Shown here: positions 58,299-64,000 of the stretch, one piece after another | How the letters are laid out: the number at the start of each line of letters is the position of its first letter | Position numbering within the stretch: position 1 is the stretch's first letter | DNA from: CAWGJC01 sp965276665 | GTDB taxonomy: Bacteria > Pseudomonadota > Alphaproteobacteria > Acetobacterales > Acetobacteraceae | DNA: 64,000 nucleotides | Direction of reading: 5' to 3' | Assembly: GCA_965276665.1 (NCBI GenBank) | Contig: OZ255620.1 | Span: 1 to 64,000 of the forward strand | The notes under the pieces: model-generated | Database searches by the model: none | What the model saw: the letters and a program-made list of their open reading frames with translations, nothing else | Told to the model about the DNA's origin: nothing | Program-made: the position numbers and the translations under genes

Positions 58299-58552
58299 GC
58301 CAACGTAACGCGGCGCCCCATCGCCGTAATCGCGCTGAAGGGCAAGTGCCGTGTCATATATCTGGCGGGTCGTTGCCATCATTAAGAATGACGGCTCGGC
58401 CCGGTGTGAAGATGCGGATTATTCCGTAGGCGGAATGGGTAGGGGAGGGTCGAGCCGAGCTACTCGGGGATATCGATCACCTGCCGGCCGTGCCCGTTAG
58501 GATGCCGGTCGGTTCCCAGCAGCGCTCGTCCGCCCTGTAAGCGGCACTCAAG
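58299..58552. other. Decayed stretch with two possible gene ends
   Basis: On the minus strand 58310-58379 reads TTRQIYDTALALQRDYGDGAPRYV, similar to the start of small DUF6961-like proteins, but it has no proper continuation. On the minus strand 58460-58530 reads ALLGTDRHPNGHGRQVIDIPE-stop, an apparent protein C-terminus I cannot name. Neither is a complete gene. Confidence 0.35.
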
Positions 58553-58738
58553 CCTAGGCTCAGGACCCTTTACCCGGCTTGGCGAGGCATGATTCTGAGC
58601 GGGTCGGAGGTGTTCGATGCCAAACCTGCTCCTGCTGTCCCGCGCTCAGATGCGCCGGATCGAGCCGTTCTTTCCGCGCTCACGCGGCCTGCCGCGGGTC
58701 GATGACCGGCGAGGATCAGCGGGATCGTCTACGTGAGT
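58553..58738 (+). mobile_element. Truncated IS5-family element (transposase N-terminus)
   Basis: GGAGG at 58606-58610 precedes ATG 58617, which opens MPNLLLLSRAQMRRIEPFFPRSRGLPRVDDRR, the standard IS5/IS427-group transposase start. A one-base loss follows (ISGIVYV appears in the next frame), and the sequence stops at about 58738. The bases CTAGGCTCAGGACCCTTTA near 58553 resemble the inverted-repeat end of this group. The remainder of the element is missing. Confidence 0.7.
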
Positions 58739-58781
58739 GGACCTTAACTTACTGATTGACCTGTAATCTAAATGGCCTAAG

Positions 58782-60302
58782 TCATGCGTAATTCACCATG
58801 ATCGTCTTCTTATGGGTGAAATGCTCGTTCATCGCCTCCAGGCTTGCTTCCTTCCCGAGGCCCGAGCTTTTCACCCCGCCATAGGAGAGGTTCGCCTGCA
58901 CGACCAGGTTCTGGTTGATCTGCACGAGACCCGCTTCCAGCCGGTGCGCGAGGGCCAGCCCCACTTTCAGATTATTGGTCCAGAGCGAGGCGGCGAGGCC
59001 ATAGTCGCTGTCATTGGCGGCCGCCAGCACCGCTTCCGCATCGTCGAACGGGAAGACGCAGGTGACCGGCCCAAAAATCTCTTCACGCACCAGTCGGCTG
59101 CTGTCGGACAAGCCGGTGAAGATATGCGGCCGGATGAACAGGCCTTTCCGGAGAGCCGCATCCTTCGGCATCGCGCTGCAGGCCCGCGCCGTGGCGCCCG
59201 CCGTCGCGCGGCCTTCCTCAATAAAGCCCTCCACCTTGGCGAACTGGTCCCGGCTGATGATGGTGCCGATATCGGTCTTCTCGTCGAGCGGATCGCCCAT
59301 CACCATCGCGTCGACGCGGGCGGCGAGCGCGGCCACGAAACGGTCGAAGATCGGGCGCTCGACATAGATGCGGCTCGCCGCGGTGCAGCTCTGCCCCTGG
59401 CGGGTGAAGCGCATGGAGGTGACGGCGCCGGTCACCGTCTTGTCGAAATCGCAATCGGCGAAGACGATCATCGGCGACTTGCCGCCGAGCTCGAGCGTGA
59501 CCGGGATCAGCTTCTTCGCCGCCGCCTGGCTGACGATCCGGCCGACCTCGACACTGCCGGTGAACGTCACCTTGCGGATCAGGGGGTGCTCGACCAACGG
59601 GCCGCCGCAATCCGGGCCGAAGCCGGAGAGCATGTTGAAGCAGCCGGGCGGCAGCACGCGGTTCATCAGCTCGCAGATCCGCAGCACGGCGAGCGGCGCC
59701 TCCTCGGCGGATTTCACCACCACGGTGTTGCCGGCGACCAGCGCGGGCGCGACCTTCAGGCTCATCAGCAGCATCGGCACGTTCCACGGGATGATCGCGC
59801 CGACCACGCCGAGCGGCTCGCGTACCGTGACCGAGAGCACGTCGGGCGCGAAGGGCACCGTCTCGCCCTTCAGCTCGCCGCCGAGCCCGCCGAAGAATTC
59901 CAGGATGTCGGCGACGGTGTTCGCCTCGACCCGGCTCTCGGTGCGCAGCGCCTTGCCGGTCTCGAGCGCGATCAGCCGCGCCAGCTCCTCGACATGCTCG
60001 CGGATCAGCGCCGCGCAGGAAGCGACCAGCGCGCCGCGCTTGCGGGCGGGCATCCTCGCCCAGTCCTTCTGCGCCCGCGTCGCGTCCTCCACCGCGGCGT
60101 CGACATCGGCGGGGTCGCCTTTGGCGGCGCGGGCGATCTCGATGCCGGTCGCCGGATTGACCACGGCGAAGCTCTTCCCCGAGCCGGACGGGGTGAGGCG
60201 GCCGCCGATCAGATGGCAGCCCGAGAGAGACCGGGCGAGCATGGTCTGATCGAGCGTCGGCGCCTGCGGGACCGTGGGCGATGCTGCGGCATGATCGAGC
60301 AT
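58782..60302 (-). CDS. NAD(P)-dependent aldehyde dehydrogenase
   Basis: GGGAGG seven bases upstream fixes ATG 60302 (506 residues). Asn173 in IPWN, FTGSVEVG at 247-254, the general base Glu271 in LELGGKSP and the nucleophile Cys306 in GQSCTAAS are all present, so the enzyme should be active. Family resemblance is to broad betaine/aromatic aldehyde dehydrogenases; substrate unknown. It is divergent from the CaiB gene, sharing a 110-base promoter region. Its last 24 bases are repeated at 54535. Confidence 0.9.
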   Translation of the reverse strand: MLDHAAASPTVPQAPTLDQTMLARSLSGCHLIGGRLTPSGSGKSFAVVNPATGIEIARAAKGDPADVDAAVEDATRAQKDWARMPARKRGALVASCAALIREHVEELARLIALETGKALRTESRVEANTVADILEFFGGLGGELKGETVPFAPDVLSVTVREPLGVVGAIIPWNVPMLLMSLKVAPALVAGNTVVVKSAEEAPLAVLRICELMNRVLPPGCFNMLSGFGPDCGGPLVEHPLIRKVTFTGSVEVGRIVSQAAAKKLIPVTLELGGKSPMIVFADCDFDKTVTGAVTSMRFTRQGQSCTAASRIYVERPIFDRFVAALAARVDAMVMGDPLDEKTDIGTIISRDQFAKVEGFIEEGRATAGATARACSAMPKDAALRKGLFIRPHIFTGLSDSSRLVREEIFGPVTCVFPFDDAEAVLAAANDSDYGLAASLWTNNLKVGLALAHRLEAGLVQINQNLVVQANLSYGGVKSSGLGKEASLEAMNEHFTHKKTIMVNYA

Positions 60303-60412
60303 GGGTTTGCCTCCCTCGCGCTGCGCTCTATAAGCCGCCGCCGGTATGAACCCGGCCGGCGGCCGGCGGCAAGCGGTCCGCCGCTTGCAGAGCCGATGGC
60401 GAAGGGGTGCGC

Positions 60413-61621
60413 ATGAGCCAGCCGACCGGTCCCCTGAAGGGGCTCAGGGTGTTCGATCTCACCCGCGTGCTCGCGGGCCCGACCTGCGCGCAGATGCTGG
60501 GCGATCTCGGGGCGGACGTGATCAAGGTGGAGAAGCCCGGCAGCGGCGACGACACGCGCGGCTTCGCGCCCCCCGCCATGCCGGGCACCGGGGAGAGCGC
60601 CTATTTCGTCGGCGTGAACCGTAACAAGCGCTCGCTCACCCTCGACATCGCCCAGCCCGAGGGGCAGGCGCTGGCGCTCCGGCTGATCGCGGATTGCGAC
60701 ATCCTGGTCGAGAATTTCAAGGTGGGCGCGCTTGACCGCTACGGGCTCGGCTATGCGCAGCTACACGAAAAATTTCCGCGCCTGATCTACTGCTCGATCA
60801 CCGGGTTCGGGCAGACCGGGCCCTACGCGCCACGCCCGGGCTATGACAGCCTGATCCAAGCGATGGGCGGGGTGATGAGCCTCACCGGCGAGCCGGAAGG
60901 TCTGCCGCAGAAAGTGGGCGTCCCGGTCGCCGATCTGTTCGCCGGGCTCTACGGCTGTATCGGCATCCTCGCCGCCCTCCGCCACCGGGACGCGACCGGG
61001 GAGGGGCAGCAGATCGATATCGGCATGCTCGACACCCATGTCGCCTGGCTCGCCAATCAGGGGATGAATTTCCTGGCGACCGGCGAGAACCCGACCCGGC
61101 TCGGCAATCAGCATCCGAACATCGTGCCCTATCAGGTCTTCCCGACGGCGGACGGGCACATGGTGCTCTCGATCGGCAACGACCCCACCTTCGCGCGCTT
61201 CTGCAAGGAATTCGCGCTCGGGCACCTGCTCGCCGATGAGCGATTCGCGACCAATGCCGCTCGGGTGCGCAACCGCCAGCTCGTGACCGACACGCTGACG
61301 CCGACGATGACCGCGCACCCGACCGGCTGGTGGGTGGACCGGCTGGAGGCGCTGAAGATCGGCTGCGGCCCGATCAACCGGCTGGAACAGGTGTTCGCCG
61401 ACCCGCAGGTGCAGGCGCGCGGCATGGTGGTGACGATGTCGCATGCGGCGACGCCGGACGGGGTGAAGGTGATCGCCAACCCGGTGCGGATGTCGGCGAC
61501 GCCGCCCGATTACCGGGTGCCGCCACCCTTGCTCGGCGAGCACACCGACGCCGTGCTGCGCGAGCGCCTCGGCCTCGAGGCGGCGGAGCTCGAGCGGCTG
61601 CGAGACCAGGGCGTGATCTAA
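60413..61621 (+). CDS. CaiB/BaiF family CoA-transferase
   Basis: GAAGGGG precedes ATG 60413 (402 residues). Features of class III CoA-transferases: GPLKGLRVFDLTRVLAGPTCAQMLGDLGADVIKVE, NRNKRSLTLD, and the catalytic Asp174 in VGVPVADLFAGLYG. It moves CoA between carboxylic acids, often in carnitine, oxalate or aromatic acid breakdown. Its TAA stop (61619-61621) lies in the left end of a TA-bounded palindromic element. Confidence 0.9.
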   Translation: MSQPTGPLKGLRVFDLTRVLAGPTCAQMLGDLGADVIKVEKPGSGDDTRGFAPPAMPGTGESAYFVGVNRNKRSLTLDIAQPEGQALALRLIADCDILVENFKVGALDRYGLGYAQLHEKFPRLIYCSITGFGQTGPYAPRPGYDSLIQAMGGVMSLTGEPEGLPQKVGVPVADLFAGLYGCIGILAALRHRDATGEGQQIDIGMLDTHVAWLANQGMNFLATGENPTRLGNQHPNIVPYQVFPTADGHMVLSIGNDPTFARFCKEFALGHLLADERFATNAARVRNRQLVTDTLTPTMTAHPTGWWVDRLEALKIGCGPINRLEQVFADPQVQARGMVVTMSHAATPDGVKVIANPVRMSATPPDYRVPPPLLGEHTDAVLRERLGLEAAELERLRDQGVI

Positions 61622-61732
61622 AGTGCCTTTGAAAACCCGCTCTGGCGGCCGTCTGGCGCAGGCTCCCTGCGCGCCGAGGCTCGGGAGCGCACGCCAGACG
61701 ATTAACCAGACCGGGTTTTGAAAGGCACTCTA
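61619..61732. repeat. TA-bounded palindromic element (MITE-like), copy 4
   Basis: The left end TAAAGTGCCTTTGAAAACCC matches the complement of the right end, TAGAGTGCCTTTCAAAACCC, at 18 of 20 positions. Internal blocks CTCTGGCGGCC and AACCAGACCG are shared with the element at 34981. It forms a long imperfect hairpin, contributes the stop codon of the CoA-transferase, and forms the leader of the hydrolase gene that starts 14 bases later. Confidence 0.75.
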
Positions 61733-61745
61733 AGATGAGCGTGAT

Positions 61746-62603
61746 GTGACGCGACGCGCTTCGCCCGGGCCGCGCCGCGGCGACGTCACCTACCTGCTGG
61801 ACGGCGCGTTCCGGCGGATGGCGGTGTGGGAATGGGGCAAGCCGGGCGCGCCGGCGGTGATCTGCGTGCACGGCATGACGCGCACCGGACGCGATTTCGA
61901 CCCGCTCGCGGAAGTGCTCGCACGGCATTTCCACGTGCTCTGCCCGGATCTGCCGGGCCGGGGCGAATCCGACTGGCTGCCCGAGACCAAGTATTATGAG
62001 CCGCACGCCTATGTGATGGCGCTCTCGCACCTGATGGCCCGGCTCGGCACGATGATCGACTGGATCGGCACCTCGCTCGGCGGGTTGTGCGGCATGGAGG
62101 CGGCGGCCGCGACCGCGAGCCCGGTGCGGCGGCTGGTGCTGAACGATGTCGGCCCCTACGTGCCCGCCTCCGCGCTCCGCCGCATCCGCGACTATGCCGC
62201 GCAGGACTGGGAATTTTCCGACCAGGACGCGCTGGAGGCGCATCTGCGCGAGATCCACGCGCCGTTCGGTCGCCTCACCGACGCGCAATGGGCGCATCTC
62301 GCCCGGCATTCGGCGCGCGCCCTGCCGGATGGCCGCGTGGCGATGCATTACGACCCCGCGCTCGCCCGCACGATGCGGAGCTTCATCCCGACCGATCTCG
62401 ACTACGCGGCGATGTGGCGGCGCATCCACGTGCCGATCCTGGTGCTGCGCGGGGAGAGCAGCGACGTGCTGCCAAAGCGCACCTTCCTCAGAATGGGCGA
62501 ATCCGGCGCTCGCACGATCACCGTGCCGGATACCGGCCACGCGCCGGCGCTGATGGACGCGGAGACGATCGGCGTGATCGAGGATTTCCTGCGCGAGGAC
62601 TGA
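61746..62603 (+). CDS. Alpha/beta hydrolase
   Basis: The best start is GTG 61746; two ATGs just upstream run directly into stops. The 285-residue protein has the oxyanion region CVHGMTRTGRDFD, Ser in GTSLGGLCG, acid in RGESSDVLP and His in DTGHAPAL. It lacks a visible ribosome site, and the leader is the palindromic element, so expression may be low or coupled to read-through from the CoA-transferase. Substrate unknown. Confidence 0.82.
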   Translation: MTRRASPGPRRGDVTYLLDGAFRRMAVWEWGKPGAPAVICVHGMTRTGRDFDPLAEVLARHFHVLCPDLPGRGESDWLPETKYYEPHAYVMALSHLMARLGTMIDWIGTSLGGLCGMEAAAATASPVRRLVLNDVGPYVPASALRRIRDYAAQDWEFSDQDALEAHLREIHAPFGRLTDAQWAHLARHSARALPDGRVAMHYDPALARTMRSFIPTDLDYAAMWRRIHVPILVLRGESSDVLPKRTFLRMGESGARTITVPDTGHAPALMDAETIGVIEDFLRED

Positions 62604-62606
62604 CGC

Positions 62607-63503
62607 TCAGGCCGACGCCGTGGGGGCCGGCGCGGCGTTGACGGCGATCTGATCGAGCGCCCCCATCGCGTCATCCGGCAAAACCAAATCGGCCGCGGCG
62701 AGATTCTCGCGCAGATGCCCGACCGAGGAGGTGCCGGGGATCAGCAGGATGTTCGGCGCGCGCCGAAGCAGCCAGGCGAGCGCCACCTGCATCGGCGTCG
62801 CGCCGAGCCGCTTCGCGACATCGGACAACGCCGTCGATTGCAGCGGCGTGAAGCCGCCGAGCGGGAAGAACGGCACATAGGCGGTCTTTTCGGCGGCGAG
62901 CGCGTCGATCAGCGCGTCATCCTCGCGATGCGCGAGATTGTACTGGTTCTGCACGCAGACGATTTCCGCGATGCCGCGTCCTTCCTCGACCTGCCTGGCC
63001 GTCACGTTGCTCAGGCCGATATGGCGGACGAGGCCGTTTCGCTGAAGCTCGGCCAGCGCCGTCAGCGGCGCCTCGATCGAGCCCTCGGCCGGCCCGTGGG
63101 CGCTGAACATGATCCGCAGGTTGACCACGTCGAGCGCATCCAGGCCAAGGTTGCGCAGATTGTCGTGCACCGCGCTCGTCAGCTCCCCGGCCGAGAAGGC
63201 GGGTTTCCAGGATTTGTCCTCGCCCCGTCGGGCGCCGATCTTGGTGACGATGACCAGCCCGGCCGGATAGGGGTGGAGCGCCTCGCGGATCAGCTGATTG
63301 GTGACGTGCGGGCCATAGAAATCGCTGGTGTCGATGTGATCGACCCCGGCTGCCGCGGCCTCGCGCAGCACCGCGATCGCGCCCGCGCGGTCCTTCGGCG
63401 GCCCGAACACACCCGGTCCGGCGAGCTGCATCGCGCCGTATCCCACGCGCTTCACGGTGCGATCGCCGAGCGTGGAGGTCCCGGCTTTGCTGATATCGAC
63501 CAT
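62607..63503 (-). CDS. Aldo/keto reductase, YdbC-like
   Basis: AGGAG seven bases upstream fixes ATG 63503 (298 residues). Asp and Tyr of the tetrad are in IDTSDFYGP and the Lys in VIVTKIG, but the usual His of LxxLHxP is replaced (ALDVVNLRIM has Arg). This substitution is shared by the YdbC-type group as I remember it. It should reduce aldehydes or ketones with NADPH, possibly pyridoxal-like. It is divergent from a broken LysR gene. Confidence 0.85.
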   Translation of the reverse strand: MVDISKAGTSTLGDRTVKRVGYGAMQLAGPGVFGPPKDRAGAIAVLREAAAAGVDHIDTSDFYGPHVTNQLIREALHPYPAGLVIVTKIGARRGEDKSWKPAFSAGELTSAVHDNLRNLGLDALDVVNLRIMFSAHGPAEGSIEAPLTALAELQRNGLVRHIGLSNVTARQVEEGRGIAEIVCVQNQYNLAHREDDALIDALAAEKTAYVPFFPLGGFTPLQSTALSDVAKRLGATPMQVALAWLLRRAPNILLIPGTSSVGHLRENLAAADLVLPDDAMGALDQIAVNAAPAPTASA

Positions 63504-63597
63504 GCCCTGTCTCCTGTTTGATCGGCCCTGCATGTAGACAGCCACAATGCGCAAGATAATAGGGCCAATCGGTACAGGCTGTTCGAAAGGACGAACA

Positions 63598-64000
63598 ATG
63601 GCGGCGGATCTCGGCGATCTCACGGCGTTCGTCGCGGTGGCGCGCGCCGGCGGGTTTCGCGACGCGGCCCGGGCGATCGGCGGCAGCGCGGTTTCTCGAC
63701 CGCGGCTTCGCCCGCCTATCTCGACCGGCGCGGCCGGCCCGCGCATCCGCGCGAGCTGCTGGACCATGCCTGCCTGCGCGGCCGGTTCGCGAGCGGCGCG
63801 ATGACCGCCTGGGAGTTCGAATGCGCGGGCGAGATCGTGCGGGTGGATCCGAACGGCCCGCTTATCGTGCGCGTCGGCGCCGCGACCGATTTGGCCGTGG
63901 ATGCGGCGGTCGCCGGCAGTGGCATCATCCACCTGTTCGAGGACTGGCTGCGCCCGCATCTCGACAGCGGCGCGCTCGAGCCGGTGCTCGAGCCGTGGTG
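63598..64000 (+). pseudogene. LysR-family regulator with internal deletion, cut by window end
   Basis: AAAGGA precedes ATG 63598. The first 33 residues are the LysR HTH start (ADLGDLTAFVAVARAGGFRDAARAIGGSAVSR). The sequence then jumps, out of frame, into the end of the effector domain (AYLDRRGRPAHPRELLDHACLRGRF, AVAGSGIIHLFEDWLRPHLDSGALEPVL), so roughly 150 residues are missing. The gene runs past the window. It faced the aldo/keto reductase gene and was probably its regulator before the deletion. Confidence 0.78.

Overview
This window looks like a chromosomal segment of a high-GC alphaproteobacterium. I infer a Rhodospirillales/Acetobacteraceae-type host from the SigT/EcfG-like sigma factor, the UdgX/radical-SAM pair, the Bpt-type transferase, the SDR/CaiB/acyl-CoA catabolic genes and the GC-rich hairpin repeats at gene ends; no rRNA or tRNA is present to confirm it. 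I saw no CRISPR array and no replication origin.

Layout. 1-11.9 kb: metabolic genes (SDR, DHA2 exporter, DapA-like lyase, PcaF-type thiolase), a DNA-repair pair (radical SAM protein plus UdgX), and a peptide-degradation run (S9 peptidase, gamma-glutamyltransferase, alpha/beta hydrolase). 11.9-14.5 kb: a lower-GC TPR-methyltransferase gene broken by two compensating frame changes and enclosed by hairpin repeats. 14.5-23.7 kb: UbiH-type hydroxylase, AmtB, FtsK, Bcr/CflA exporter, glutamine amidotransferase, an atypical SDR and a DUF1003 protein. 23.7-31.6 kb: a tightly coupled seven-gene cassette of two nucleotide-sugar epimerases, a B12-binding radical SAM enzyme and four glycosyltransferases; this is the best candidate for an under-described system. 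32-35 kb: an EcfG-like sigma factor, followed by a GGAAC-N16-CGTT promoter and an S9 peptidase. 35-36 kb: an IS630-family element inserted beside a palindromic element. 36-42.6 kb: a coupled minus-strand operon (acyl-CoA ligase, PanE, two small membrane proteins, Tam), plus DsbA-like, LysR and thioredoxin-fold genes. 42.6-44.9 kb: small hypothetical genes and a Crp/Fnr regulator at lower GC. 45-54.5 kb: beta-helix protein, penicillin-acylase-like hydrolase, RDD protein, Bpt, HIBADH-like dehydrogenase, QueC, IMPase-like phosphatase and CoaA. 54.5-58.8 kb: a decayed accessory island between 24-bp direct repeats, with gene relics, a ribbon-helix-helix/zinc-protein module, NIPSNAP, a Gly-rich exported protein, a SOUL lipoprotein and an IS5 relic. 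58.8-64 kb: aldehyde dehydrogenase, CaiB/BaiF CoA-transferase, alpha/beta hydrolase, aldo/keto reductase and a LysR gene with an internal deletion running off the window.

Two repeat families recur. One is a double-hairpin GC-rich repeat (six copies) that often begins at a stop codon. The other is a set of TA-bounded palindromes (four copies) resembling miniature inverted-repeat elements; one supplies the stop codon of its neighbour. Many genes overlap as ATGA, GTGA, TTGA or TGATG, so translational coupling is the normal operon style here.
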